Shown: positions 23,309 through 32,184, counted from the stretch's first letter. The stretch: DNA of 33,573 nt from an uncultured Bacteroidales bacterium (GCA_902798015.1 CADBVL010000035.1:1-33573), one strand, 5' to 3'. Numbers and translations are program-made. Notes: generated from the sequence alone by a model not told the origin.

Positions 23309-24241
23309 ATGACTAATCTCCAATCGCAAATATCAAATCAATGTTCACAGGCCCACCGAAGTGGGTTTGTGAACATTGTTGGTAATCCCAACGTCGGCAA
23401 ATCGACACTCATGAATGCCTTGGTGGGCGAACGCCTCTCGATCATTACGTCAAAGGCGCAGACTACCCGGCATCGTATCATGGGCATCGTCAACGGGGAA
23501 GATTTTCAGATGGTCTATTCCGATACACCCGGTGTCCTCTCGCCGAACTACCAACTCCAGCGACAAATGCTCGAGTTCTCCCGCTCGGCCCTCGTGGATG
23601 CCGACGTGCTCTTGTACGTCACTGAACCACAAGACACCATCGACCGCAACCCCGATTTCATCGAAAAGGTCAAGAAGATGGCTACCGCGGGCACACGCGT
23701 CTTCCTTATTATAAATAAGATAGACCTCACGACCCAGGATACCCTGGATAACCTCGTCAATTTCTGGCATAACCAATTGCCCGAAGCCGAGATCTTCCCC
23801 ATCTCTGCGCAGGAACGCTTTGGAGTGGACCAGCTCTTCGAAGCAATCAAAGAAGCCCTGCCTGTCGGACCGCCGTTCTTCCCAAAGGACCAACTGACCG
23901 ATAAGTCCGAGCGCTTCTTTGTTAACGAGATCATACGCGAGAAGATACTTCTTAACTACGACAAAGAGATCCCGTATTCTGTTGAGGTAGAGGTGGAATC
24001 CTTTCTCGAAGAAGAAGACATCGTGCGTATCTCGGCGGTGATTTATTGCGAAAGGGACAGCCAGAAAGGCATCATCATCGGAAAGGCCGGTACCGCCTTG
24101 AAACGGGTAGGAAGTCAAGCCCGCAAGGACATTGAAGACTTCTTGCAAAAGAAAGTATTCCTCCAACTCTTCGTCAAAGTGGACAAAGACTGGCGCTCCA
24201 ACACCGGCCGGCTCAAGCACTACGGCTACGACCTCACGTAA
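23309..24241 (+). CDS. era: GTPase Era
   Basis: Era binds 16S rRNA and helps mature the 30S subunit. The G motifs are GNPNVGKST, the switch QTTRHRIMGIV, SDTPGV and NKIDL, and the C-terminal KH domain has GIIIGKAGTALKRVGSQARKDI with its GxxG loop. From ATG 23309 the protein has 310 residues; an alternative ATG at 23291 overlaps the protease gene. The N-terminal ~14 residues before the usual SGFVNIVG are unusual: they come from a heptamer array (23316-23343) and from a 14-bp hairpin (23343-23374). Typical Era proteins begin about 3-8 residues before GFVN. A strong terminator follows at 24299. Confidence 0.95.
   Translation: MTNLQSQISNQCSQAHRSGFVNIVGNPNVGKSTLMNALVGERLSIITSKAQTTRHRIMGIVNGEDFQMVYSDTPGVLSPNYQLQRQMLEFSRSALVDADVLLYVTEPQDTIDRNPDFIEKVKKMATAGTRVFLIINKIDLTTQDTLDNLVNFWHNQLPEAEIFPISAQERFGVDQLFEAIKEALPVGPPFFPKDQLTDKSERFFVNEIIREKILLNYDKEIPYSVEVEVESFLEEEDIVRISAVIYCERDSQKGIIIGKAGTALKRVGSQARKDIEDFLQKKVFLQLFVKVDKDWRSNTGRLKHYGYDLT
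23316..23343 (+). repeat. translated heptanucleotide array in era
   Basis: Units ATCTCCA, ATCGCAA, ATATCAA and ATCAATG encode NLQSQISNQC at the Era N-terminus. Confidence 0.8.
23343..23374 (+). promoter_or_regulatory. 14-bp hairpin at the start of era
   Basis: GTTCACAGGCCCAC pairs with GTGGGTTTGTGAAC around a CGAA tetraloop, with two G-U pairs. It lies 34 nt inside the gene. The 3' arm is native Era sequence (SGFVN), so the 5' arm looks like an inverted copy of it. It could limit translation initiation. Confidence 0.6.
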
Positions 24242-24298
24242 ACGCAGCGCAGCTGCATACACGTCACTTCGTGACATGAACAGCGAAGCAATACACTC

Positions 24299-24337
24299 AA
24301 AGTCTGCCAATTTGTCATGTTTGGCAGACTTTTTTTG
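24299..24337 (+). terminator. terminator after era
   Basis: Stem AAAGTCTGCCAA / TTGGCAGACTTT with a 10-nt loop, then a T run. A smaller GTCAC-TTC-GTGAC hairpin lies about 35 nt upstream. A weak promoter-like pair for dnaK (TTG at 24321, AATCTTTG at 24346-24353, 22-nt spacing) overlaps the terminator's downstream arm. Confidence 0.9.
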
Positions 24338-24364
24338 TGTGGCACAATCTTTGTCATTATCAGG

Positions 24365-24412
24365 GTGACTAGTCGTCTAGAAAATTAGTAGACTAGTAAA
24401 CTGAAATTAGAA
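24365..24412 (+). repeat. octanucleotide array upstream of dnaK
   Basis: Units GTGACTAG, TCGTCTAG, AAAATTAG, TAGACTAG, TAAACTGA and a less regular AATTAGAA follow each other in the dnaK leader, within 30 nt of the start codon. Confidence 0.75.
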
Positions 24413-24438
24413 AATTAATTAAAGAAAGGAAAAATACT

Positions 24439-26358
24439 ATGTCTAAGATTATTGGAATTGACCTCGGTACCACGAACTCGTGTGTAGCCGTAATGGAGGG
24501 TAACGAACCCATCGTTATCGCTAATGCTGAAGGTAAACGTACTACGCCTTCTGTAGTCGGATTTATCGAGGGCGGTGAGCGTAAAGTAGGTGACCCTGCT
24601 AAACGTCAAGCTATCACAAACCCGACCAAAACTATCTATTCTATCAAGCGTTTCATGGGTGAGACGTATGACCGCTTGCAGTCTGAGATCGCACGTGTTC
24701 CTTATAAAGTAACCAAGGGTGACAACAACACCCCGCGTGTGGACATCGACGGACGTCTCTATACTCCGCAGGAGATCTCGGCAATCATCCTTCAGAAGAT
24801 GAAAAAGACCGCTGAGGACTACCTCGGACAAGAGGTAACTGAAGCTGTCATCACAGTGCCGGCATACTTCAACGACTCGCAGCGTCAGGCTACTAAGGAA
24901 GCCGGCGAGATTGCAGGTCTTAACGTACGCCGTATTGTTAACGAGCCGACCGCTGCTGCCCTGGCTTATGGTCTTGACAAGTCCAACAAGGATATGAAGA
25001 TTGTAGTCTTCGACTGCGGTGGTGGTACCCACGATGTATCCGTGCTCGAACTCGGTGACGGTGTCTTCGAAGTAAAAGCAACCGACGGTGATACCCACCT
25101 CGGCGGTGATGATTTCGACCACCGTATCATCGACTGGCTTGTAGCCGAGTTTAAGGCTGAGAACGGCGGCGCCGACCTCTCCAAAGACCCAATGGCTATG
25201 CAGCGTCTGAAAGAGGCTGCCGAGAAAGCAAAAATCGAGCTTTCGTCCTCTACCTCTACGGAAATCAACCTGCCGTATATCATGCCGGTAAATGGTGTGC
25301 CGGCTCACCTCGTTAAGACCCTGACACGTGCGAAATTCGAGCAACTCATCGACGATCTGATCCAGCGTACTATCGCGCCGTGTAAGACCGCGCTGCAGAA
25401 CGCAGGCCTCACGACCTCCGATATCGACGAGATCATCCTCGTAGGTGGTTCGACACGTATCCCGGCTATCCAGGATGCTGTACAGAAGTTCTTCGGTAAA
25501 GCTCCTTCGAAGGGCGTTAACCCGGACGAAGTAGTCGCAGTCGGAGCAGCTATCCAGGGCGGTGTGCTTACAGGCGATGTCAAGGACGTTCTGCTCCTCG
25601 ATGTAACGCCGCTGACCCTCGGTATCGAGACCATGGGCGGTGTCATGACTAAGATGATCGAAGCCAACACCACTATCCCGACCAAGAAGACCGAGACCTT
25701 TACCACTGCTGTCGATAACCAACCTTCTGTGGAGATCGTCATCTATCAAGGCGAGCGTCCTATGGCAGCGCAGAACAAACTGCTCGGTCGCTTCCACCTC
25801 GACGGTATCATGCCTGCCCGTCGTGGCGAACCGCAGATCGAAGTAACCTTCGATATCGACGCGAACGGTATCTTGAACGTCACCGCCAAGGATAAAGCTA
25901 CCGGAAAGGACGCAAAGATCCGTATCGAGGCATCCAGCGGCTTGAGCGACGACGAGATCAAGCGAATGAAAGCCGAGGCAGAAGCTAACGCCGAAGCCGA
26001 CAAAAAGGCCAAAGAGCAGGCTGACAAACTCAACAAAGCCGATGCGACCATCTTCCAAACCGAGAAACAACTCGCTGAACTCGGCGACAAGATCCCGGCT
26101 GACAAGAAAGCTCCGATCGAGGAGGCTCTCAAGAAACTCAAAGAGGCGTACGAGAAACGCGACGCCGATGAGTGCGAGAAGTACAACAATGAGTTGATGT
26201 CCGCTTTCCAAGCTGCCAGCGCTGAGATGTATGCTGCTCAACAGCAAGCACAGCAAGGCCAACAGGCCGGAGGCCAATCAACCTCTAACGGCGATGCCTC
26301 TAACGGAACCAACGGCTCCAACACCGCCGAAGACGTTGACTTCGAAGAAGTGAAATAA
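24439..26358 (+). CDS. dnaK: chaperone DnaK (Hsp70)
   Basis: A 639-residue Hsp70 that folds proteins in the cytoplasm with DnaJ and GrpE. The ATPase domain starts [20 protein letters not shown], with [31 protein letters not shown] and [16 protein letters not shown]. The substrate domain and helical lid follow, then a Gln/Gly/Asn-rich tail ending EDVDFEEVK, the usual EEVD-like bacterial end. One local oddity is in the phosphate-2 loop (~192-200): it reads [10 protein letters not shown] where DLGGGTFDxS is usual. The upstream octamer array and a weak promoter form the leader. Directly after the stop the last 12 bases of the gene are repeated around an 18-nt word, then a terminator follows. dnaJ and grpE are not in the window. 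Confidence 0.97.
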   Translation: MSKIIGIDLGTTNSCVAVMEGNEPIVIANAEGKRTTPSVVGFIEGGERKVGDPAKRQAITNPTKTIYSIKRFMGETYDRLQSEIARVPYKVTKGDNNTPRVDIDGRLYTPQEISAIILQKMKKTAEDYLGQEVTEAVITVPAYFNDSQRQATKEAGEIAGLNVRRIVNEPTAAALAYGLDKSNKDMKIVVFDCGGGTHDVSVLELGDGVFEVKATDGDTHLGGDDFDHRIIDWLVAEFKAENGGADLSKDPMAMQRLKEAAEKAKIELSSSTSTEINLPYIMPVNGVPAHLVKTLTRAKFEQLIDDLIQRTIAPCKTALQNAGLTTSDIDEIILVGGSTRIPAIQDAVQKFFGKAPSKGVNPDEVVAVGAAIQGGVLTGDVKDVLLLDVTPLTLGIETMGGVMTKMIEANTTIPTKKTETFTTAVDNQPSVEIVIYQGERPMAAQNKLLGRFHLDGIMPARRGEPQIEVTFDIDANGILNVTAKDKATGKDAKIRIEASSGLSDDEIKRMKAEAEANAEADKKAKEQADKLNKADATIFQTEKQLAELGDKIPADKKAPIEEALKKLKEAYEKRDADECEKYNNELMSAFQAASAEMYAAQQQAQQGQQAGGQSTSNGDASNGTNGSNTAEDVDFEEVK

Positions 26359-26388
26359 TCGTGCCCTTGTGGCTAAGAAGTGAAATAA
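26347..26388 (+). repeat. 25-bp word, copy 2, flanked by a 12-bp duplication
   Basis: GAAGTGAAATAA, the 3' end of dnaK, occurs at 26347-26358 and again at 26377-26388. Between them lies TCGTGCCCTTGTGGCTAA. The span 26355-26379 is identical to 11645-11669. The arrangement has the look of an insertion with target duplication, or of a slippage event. Confidence 0.88.
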
Positions 26389-26411
26389 ACCACGCGTTTA
26401 GAGCACTTATA

Positions 26412-26449
26412 AACGCCTCGCTCCCATAATTTAGAGCGGGGCGTTTTTT
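26412..26449 (+). terminator. terminator after dnaK
   Basis: Stem AACGCCTCGCTC with GAGCGGGGCGTT (one wobble) and a T run. Confidence 0.88.
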
Positions 26450-26551
26450 ATTGTCAATTTTTCTTAAATGTTTAATAATTAAACATAAAATATTAAAAAT
26501 AGGCAATTTTGCAAAGTAGAGTTAGCAATTTATAATTTGACGTAAAAAAAA

Positions 26552-26582
26552 TTGCAAATGTAGAAAAGAAGTTGTATCTTTG
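26552..26582 (+). promoter_or_regulatory. promoter of the giant InlB-repeat protein
   Basis: TTG (26552-26554), 20 nt, TATCTTTG (26575-26582). It lies about 150 nt before the ATG at 26732. Confidence 0.85.
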
Positions 26583-26588
26583 CATATT

Positions 26589-26692
26589 TTTTTTGAATAA
26601 CTACCTTCCCTAAATAACTGATTTACAAAGGGATATACCGTATTTAAGCCAGGAATCTCACAGAGACATCTTCTAACCGAGATGTTCCTTTT
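26589..26692 (+). promoter_or_regulatory. leader with terminator-like hairpin
   Basis: The leader of the giant gene holds a short hairpin ACATCT (26666-26671) / AGATGT (26680-26685) followed by CCTTTT. It is much weaker than the hairpin in the 7839-7985 leader but has the same layout: promoter, ~100-nt leader, hairpin, then gene. No known RNA family recognised. Confidence 0.35.
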
Positions 26693-26731
26693 GGGATTTA
26701 CGTATAGTAAAATGTGCAATATTTCGCGCGT

Positions 26732-28111
26732 ATGAAAACTATAAGGAGAATATTTTTATCGGTCTTTTTCGCCCTCTGTATGGCGCTTAGTCTGCAGGCT
26801 GCGAAAGTGAATGTGAATTTCTTCAACGGGAGTCACAAAGTATATACCGCTCAGGTGGAAGAGGGCGGTACATATACGTTGTCTACGCTGCTCGGCGAAG
26901 CCGTGCCGGCTATCAATATGGCCGATTCGGTGTGCCGTGATTATGAATTCGTCGGGTGGAAAATTGGCAGCCCGGTAGAGGGAACAGAGACGCCTCTGAC
27001 GCCGGCAGCTGTAACGGCGGACAATAATATGAACCTCTATGCCGTATATCACCATACGGATCCGGACAAAGTGAATAATTTTGTGCGTATTACGCAACTG
27101 GATAATTTGGAGGCGAATGGAGAATATCTGCTGATCTGTTATTATGTGTACGGCGGCGAACAGCAGTATTATGCCATGACGTGCAATGCCGGAACGTACT
27201 ATTATTACGGAACGAAGAAGAACCGACTCAATGCTACGCGTCTCTATCCCCGGAACGGCGTTATTACTGCGCCGGATGAAGGACTGATTTGGACCCTCAA
27301 GAACGGTGCATCAGCAAACACGTGGAAATGGTATAACGAGGTAGGAGGCAAATGGCTGTTCCTCGGAGCTTCGGACCAAACGATGCTCAGTGATACGGAA
27401 GGTCAGGCGTCCTCTTGCCGGATAACACAAGCGAATGGTATCTTCACCATCCAGAATACCTCTGGCAATGACTCTATCTTGAAGTATGTGGACGACTTCA
27501 TCACAGAGGAAGAAGATTATTTCATCACCGGTTCTTATACGGACTATACGATCTATCTTTATAAGAAGGAGTCGGCCTATACTTCTTTCCCCGATTGCAA
27601 CCCGTGGACGGTTCATCTCGATGCGCTGGACGGTACGATAGAGGATGTAGTGCCGGCTACTTCGCAATATGATCTGACAGAAGCAACGCCGGGCGCACAA
27701 GTAACGCTTCCGAATGCGGAACTGACGGACCTCGCTTGCTCGGGATGGTCATTCTACGGTTGGAGTCTGGATGCACCGATCAAGAGTACATCCGAAACAC
27801 CTGCCGACCTTATACCTGCCGGCACTTATGATCCGCTATATAATGGGGTTACGCTCTTTGCCGCTTACCGCGGAACGGGAGACGTGACGTTCTATGAGAG
27901 GATTACGGATAAATCGCAAATTACGCAGAGAACAGGTGGTGTAGATGACGAATATATCATCGTGACGTATAATGGAGACCAAGCGGTTTCTACGAATTAC
28001 ACCAGTGGTTCGACATGGGCAATAGTCGATATTGCCGCCTCCGGTGAAAGTATCAGCCTGGAGGCTGCTGAGAACGCAGGTAGTGTGATCTGGAAATTCA
28101 ACGGAACCTAA
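26732..28111 (+). CDS. giant InlB-repeat surface protein, N-terminal part (stops at TAA)
   Basis: The 459-residue reading starts at ATG 26732 with signal peptide MKTIRRIFLSVFFALCMALSLQA; an in-frame ATG at 26714 would add six residues before it. The body alternates two modules. One is a Listeria-Bacteroides (InlB B) type repeat, as in VNVNFFNGSHKVYTAQVEEG up to FVGWKI and NLYAVYH. The other is a beta-rich module with RITQLDNLEANGEYLLI and W-x-F strands. The reading stops at TAA 28109-28111 after VIWKFNGT, in the middle of such a module. The next codons, in the same frame, continue it (FLGKDTDQPLAHNQS) up to 31795. So this is the first part of one ~1,690-residue protein, interrupted by a nonsense codon. 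Confidence 0.8.
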   Translation: MKTIRRIFLSVFFALCMALSLQAAKVNVNFFNGSHKVYTAQVEEGGTYTLSTLLGEAVPAINMADSVCRDYEFVGWKIGSPVEGTETPLTPAAVTADNNMNLYAVYHHTDPDKVNNFVRITQLDNLEANGEYLLICYYVYGGEQQYYAMTCNAGTYYYYGTKKNRLNATRLYPRNGVITAPDEGLIWTLKNGASANTWKWYNEVGGKWLFLGASDQTMLSDTEGQASSCRITQANGIFTIQNTSGNDSILKYVDDFITEEEDYFITGSYTDYTIYLYKKESAYTSFPDCNPWTVHLDALDGTIEDVVPATSQYDLTEATPGAQVTLPNAELTDLACSGWSFYGWSLDAPIKSTSETPADLIPAGTYDPLYNGVTLFAAYRGTGDVTFYERITDKSQITQRTGGVDDEYIIVTYNGDQAVSTNYTSGSTWAIVDIAASGESISLEAAENAGSVIWKFNGT

Positions 28112-28114
28112 TTT

Positions 28115-31100
28115 TTGGGAAAGGATACCGACCAACCTCTGGCGCACAATCAGAGTACCTCTCGTTACTACAGGGTCGTTAATTACGGGGCCTCGTTATT
28201 CAATTTTGAAAGATACGGTAATACATCGTATCATTTATGGTGGTATGAAGATAATGTCACGCATTCTGATAATGATGACTATACGCGCTATATCAACTAT
28301 CGCTTCTATATCTATAAAAAAGTTACCAAGCCGGCGACGGTCTATAGTCCTTACCCGCATTGTGCTCCCTACACGATTTACCTGCATGCCTGCGGCGGAA
28401 ATATCGATGGCAAGCAAAATGTGACGCTCAAGCAGACTTCTGCCATCTCGCCCATCACCATGCCGTTCGCTTCTCCGGCTTGTCCGGCGGAAGGATGGGA
28501 GTTCGTGGGATGGTTCCCGGACGAAGACAAAGAGTCGTTCGAGCACATGGAGTTCACGGATTTCGTAGCAGGAGGTAGTGCTTTTGTGCCCGATCATGAC
28601 GAGATGCACCTGTATGCCATCTATCGCCGTATTACCGACCGTTTTCGTATTATCGACGGAGCGGATGATATAGCCGATGGAGATACCTATATAGTAACGT
28701 ACTACAAATCGAAGGACAGCGAGAAATATTACGATTACGTCCTTTCTTCGCAGACTTCCGGCGGAAACCTGAAGGGACTGGAGTATCAGTCGCCGCGTGA
28801 CGGCGCGGGATTCTATTTGGATATCTCCGATTCAACAGGTATGTGGACCATCAACAGGGTGGACAATCATTTCACTTTCCGTAATCTGGACAACAACCGC
28901 TATCTGCGGATTAACAGTAGCGGTACATCGACTACAGAAAACGCGAACAATGTGTATCTGATAGATAAAAGCGATACGGATTGGGCGATTTATATATCTA
29001 ATAGCAGTACGGTGAACACCAGCAGTTATGAGATATATTGCCCGGAGGGTGCATACCTTTCTGTTCAGTATTTGACCAGCGGCTACACGCGTTATTATCC
29101 GCATTGTTATATCTATCGCCGTATCAAGGAATATAGTTCTTGGCCGCACTGCGAACCGTTTACGGTGAATTTCGATGCCTGCGGCGGTACGACGGAGGAT
29201 GATGGTACTACGAAGACCGAGCCGGCCGTCTATGCCGGTATCGAATTGCCGATGGCCTATGCGAACGCCGACTGTAGTAAGGAGTCGTGGACATTTGCCG
29301 GATGGGCTATCGAACCTATCAGTGAAGAGACGGACTTGCAGACCTTCGAACTCTATCCCGCCGGTACCATCTACCATCCGCTCTCCACGCATACTACGCT
29401 CTATGCCGTCTATCACCAGAAGACCCAGCATTACAAGCGTATTACTACCGTCGGACGTCTGCATACCGGTACGAACTATATCATCACCACGAACGATAAC
29501 AAAGCCCTGGGTAACATGCCCAACGGCGCCGGTAATGCAATCTCGTACAAGACAGTTACGCCAAATGCAGCGCATATCATCGACAACGATGATCCGGAGA
29601 TTGAATGGCGACTGGAAGGCGTGAGAGGTGATTATGAATGGCATAACCTGGCGCGCTATGAGGATGAAGGCGGTGCTTATCTCGACCTCAGTGAACCCGG
29701 ACAGGCAAGCCTTACCAAGACCACGGCGCACGATAACTTCGATGTCATCTATAACGGCGCCAACTATCTGATACGCTCCTGTATGAGTATCGCCCACTAC
29801 GACGGAGAGAAATTCCTCGGTCTCAACACAGCCGGTACCTTGTTTACAGCTATCGACTCTTCCAAACTGGCTTCGCGACTGCATATCTATCGCCAGCAAT
29901 CGAAATACCACTCGTATCCCGTTTGTACCGAAGATATAGACGTCATCAAATGGGCGAAGATCGACGAGGAGTTCAATTATGTCATCGTTGAGTCGTACCA
30001 CCTCAAGGGAGCACCCGATATCAACGGCTCTTACGGTTCGCCTGAACTGCAATCGGATGGCACTTATCTCGTCAAGTTCCGCCATACTATCCTGCCGCCT
30101 TGTACGAAAGCCATCGTCGAATGGGACGGCGTCACTTCGCGTGTCCGCATACCCCATATTGTCTCCTCGGATGCAACGATATCGTCCTTCATGGATGCCG
30201 CCGAGGACTGCAGTGATTGTAACGTCTATGTCAGACAGGGCGCGACACTCACTATCAACCAGACGGACTCTGTCCATCGTCTCAAACTGGAAGATGGCGC
30301 ACGGCTCAATGTACAGAACGGAAAGACCATCTCCGTTAATACCCTCGTGCTCTTCTCCGAAGGAGACCAGGCACAGACACCGGAGATCAACCTCAATACG
30401 GGCGGTTCTATCGTGCTCCGTAATGGAGAACTGTACCACGACCGCCGTATCGATGAGGAACGCTTTTACTGGCTCTCGCTGCCTTTCGACGCGCGCCTAA
30501 AAGAGATCTCTTTCTCCAATGAGGCGGCGAACGGCGGACTGCCGGTGTATCGAGGAAGCAAGTCCGAGAACGGACGGTTCTTCGTCAAATATTACGATGG
30601 TGTCGGCCGAGCAGCAGATGCCGACGGAGGAGCAGTGAAAAATACCTACTGGACGCATGTCGCTCCCAAAGGAACGGATTATACGCTGCAGGCAGGACAA
30701 GGATATAACATCGGTATCGGCAATCAGAAAACCCAGTACTTCAACGGACAGGACTATACTCATACCCATCGTGTCTTGCGTTTCACGATGCGACCGGGCA
30801 ACACATGGCTCGCGCAGGAACGCAATGCCGCAGGTACGAAAACAACCGAAGTGGAGGCCTCAACATGTCTGCTCGAAGGCAATGCGTCGCATGCCGGATG
30901 GAATCTCATCGGAAACCCATACCTCCATACATACAATACCGGCACCGTGCCGAATGACGGCAATATACGCAATGGCGCGTGGAAGAAAGAGAAGGATGAT
31001 ATCGGCGAATGGACCGGGTGGTATATCCTCGATGAAGGACGTTCGACAACCGTGCCATATCTCACTCTCTATGACCCATCCAAACGCAAGACAGGAGAGG

Positions 31101-31795
31101 CGTACACACAGGTGCTCGCAGCCAGCCATGATCTCAAACCCTTTGAGGCGGTTTTCGTGCAGATCAATGAAGGCACGACGATTAACTTCTATGCCGAAGG
31201 CATGAATGCGAATAAACCTGCCTATATGCGACGACTCGAGAATGACGCTCCAGTCCGTACCGGTATTGTCCTCCTGGGTGAAGAGTCGGCAGACAAAACA
31301 GGGTTTGTGCTCTCCGAGGAATATACGAAGGCGTATGAGATAGGCGCGGACCTCGTGAAGTGGACAACGGGTGGGGTAGCGCTGTACTCCATTGACAGCT
31401 TGCAGCGACAACTCGCCTTCAACGGTTTGAGCGAAGAAGATGCGGTGACACCGATCCCTCTCGGGGTCTCTTTCCCCGCAGCCGGAGAATATACGTTTGT
31501 CTTCGACAACGAGTGGTATCGCGCCGAGCAACTCGATACACTCATGCTCATCGATTATCAGACAGGAGAACAAACGAACCTCCTCTATGCGAACTATTCC
31601 GTCATAGCGGACGAACCCGCTATGGTCGATAACCGCTTTGCCATCCTTATCCGCCTGGCGAAAGCTCCGCAGATAACGACAGACGTAGAGCACACGCTCG
31701 AACCCAACCAACCGCGTAAGATCATTCGCGATGGACAACTGTTTATCCTTCGCGATAAGGATATATTCAATGCAGTAGGAATCAAGGTGCGTTGA
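28115..31795 (+). CDS. giant InlB-repeat surface protein, C-terminal part
   Basis: A 1,226-residue continuation, in the same frame as 26732-28111. It has three more rounds of the two-module pattern, marked by YSPYPHCAPYTIYLHACGG, SSWPHCEPFTVNFDACGGT and GWEFVGW / WTFAGWAI / LYA(I/V)Y. A different C-terminal region follows (YWLSLPFDARLKEISFSNE, GQGYNIGIGN, GWNLIGNPYLHTYN), of the kind seen near the end of large Bacteroidota surface proteins. The last residues RKIIRDGQLFILRDKDIFNA and VGIKVR resemble the terminus of the protein ending at 11591, consistent with a shared secretion or sorting signal. No promoter or ribosome-binding site precedes 28115, so separate expression is unlikely. Its TGA overlaps the TTG start of the next gene. 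Confidence 0.8.
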   Translation: MGKDTDQPLAHNQSTSRYYRVVNYGASLFNFERYGNTSYHLWWYEDNVTHSDNDDYTRYINYRFYIYKKVTKPATVYSPYPHCAPYTIYLHACGGNIDGKQNVTLKQTSAISPITMPFASPACPAEGWEFVGWFPDEDKESFEHMEFTDFVAGGSAFVPDHDEMHLYAIYRRITDRFRIIDGADDIADGDTYIVTYYKSKDSEKYYDYVLSSQTSGGNLKGLEYQSPRDGAGFYLDISDSTGMWTINRVDNHFTFRNLDNNRYLRINSSGTSTTENANNVYLIDKSDTDWAIYISNSSTVNTSSYEIYCPEGAYLSVQYLTSGYTRYYPHCYIYRRIKEYSSWPHCEPFTVNFDACGGTTEDDGTTKTEPAVYAGIELPMAYANADCSKESWTFAGWAIEPISEETDLQTFELYPAGTIYHPLSTHTTLYAVYHQKTQHYKRITTVGRLHTGTNYIITTNDNKALGNMPNGAGNAISYKTVTPNAAHIIDNDDPEIEWRLEGVRGDYEWHNLARYEDEGGAYLDLSEPGQASLTKTTAHDNFDVIYNGANYLIRSCMSIAHYDGEKFLGLNTAGTLFTAIDSSKLASRLHIYRQQSKYHSYPVCTEDIDVIKWAKIDEEFNYVIVESYHLKGAPDINGSYGSPELQSDGTYLVKFRHTILPPCTKAIVEWDGVTSRVRIPHIVSSDATISSFMDAAEDCSDCNVYVRQGATLTINQTDSVHRLKLEDGARLNVQNGKTISVNTLVLFSEGDQAQTPEINLNTGGSIVLRNGELYHDRRIDEERFYWLSLPFDARLKEISFSNEAANGGLPVYRGSKSENGRFFVKYYDGVGRAADADGGAVKNTYWTHVAPKGTDYTLQAGQGYNIGIGNQKTQYFNGQDYTHTHRVLRFTMRPGNTWLAQERNAAGTKTTEVEASTCLLEGNASHAGWNLIGNPYLHTYNTGTVPNDGNIRNGAWKKEKDDIGEWTGWYILDEGRSTTVPYLTLYDPSKRKTGEAYTQVLAASHDLKPFEAVFVQINEGTTINFYAEGMNANKPAYMRRLENDAPVRTGIVLLGEESADKTGFVLSEEYTKAYEIGADLVKWTTGGVALYSIDSLQRQLAFNGLSEEDAVTPIPLGVSFPAAGEYTFVFDNEWYRAEQLDTLMLIDYQTGEQTNLLYANYSVIADEPAMVDNRFAILIRLAKAPQITTDVEHTLEPNQPRKIIRDGQLFILRDKDIFNAVGIKVR

Positions 31796-32184
31796 AACGA
31801 CTCGTACTCATATTATCCCTTTCGCTCGCCATGAGCGCATACGCCTCGTACTTCGAGGTGCAGGTGGCTATGACCGAACCGCAACCGGTGCAGGTCATCG
31901 GACATCATACCTTGACCACCGGACGATTCACTACCACCGTCAATCCGCTGGACGAGGCAGGAATTGCGTACGCGCCCGGACAAAACGCACCCGGACAAAC
32001 CTATAACGCCACCTCTTCCAAGCCCCATCGTGCTAAAAAAGTAGAAGAAGATGACTATGAGGACGACCCCTTTATGGGAAAAGTAGTGCCCGTCGAGGAT
32101 AACGCCTGGCTATGCTTCGTACTGCTCACAGCCGCCTATATGGGACTTAAAATACGGAAGAAAAGAAAAAAAGCGTCTTTGTGA
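31792..32184 (+). CDS. small secreted protein with C-terminal membrane tail, function unknown
   Basis: A 130-residue protein starting at TTG 31792 in the overlap TTGA with the giant gene's stop, so translation is probably coupled. It has a signal peptide (MKRLVLILSLSLAMSAYA), a ~75-residue extracytoplasmic part rich in Thr, Pro and Gly with no cysteine, an acidic patch (EEDDYEDDPF), and a C-terminal signal: PVEDNAWLCFVLLTAAYMGL followed by KIRKKRKKA. A Pro-x-Asp/Glu motif, a hydrophobic helix and a basic tail is the layout of sorting signals processed by membrane transpeptidases, and many Bacteroidales surface proteins end in a similar P(V/L/I)xD...helix...RRR tail. I infer membrane anchoring, perhaps processed. 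No known family recognised. Confidence 0.72.
   Translation: MKRLVLILSLSLAMSAYASYFEVQVAMTEPQPVQVIGHHTLTTGRFTTTVNPLDEAGIAYAPGQNAPGQTYNATSSKPHRAKKVEEDDYEDDPFMGKVVPVEDNAWLCFVLLTAAYMGLKIRKKRKKASL

Noticed and set aside
24415..26277. A 620-codon open frame antisense to dnaK
   Set aside because: Long antisense frames over dnaK are a well-known artefact of its codon bias; there is no start region, motif or promoter for it.
28109..28111. Genetic code change (TAA read as an amino acid)
   Set aside because: TAA ends many intact genes in the window (msrA, era, dnaK, gdhA), so only local readthrough, mutation or error remain.
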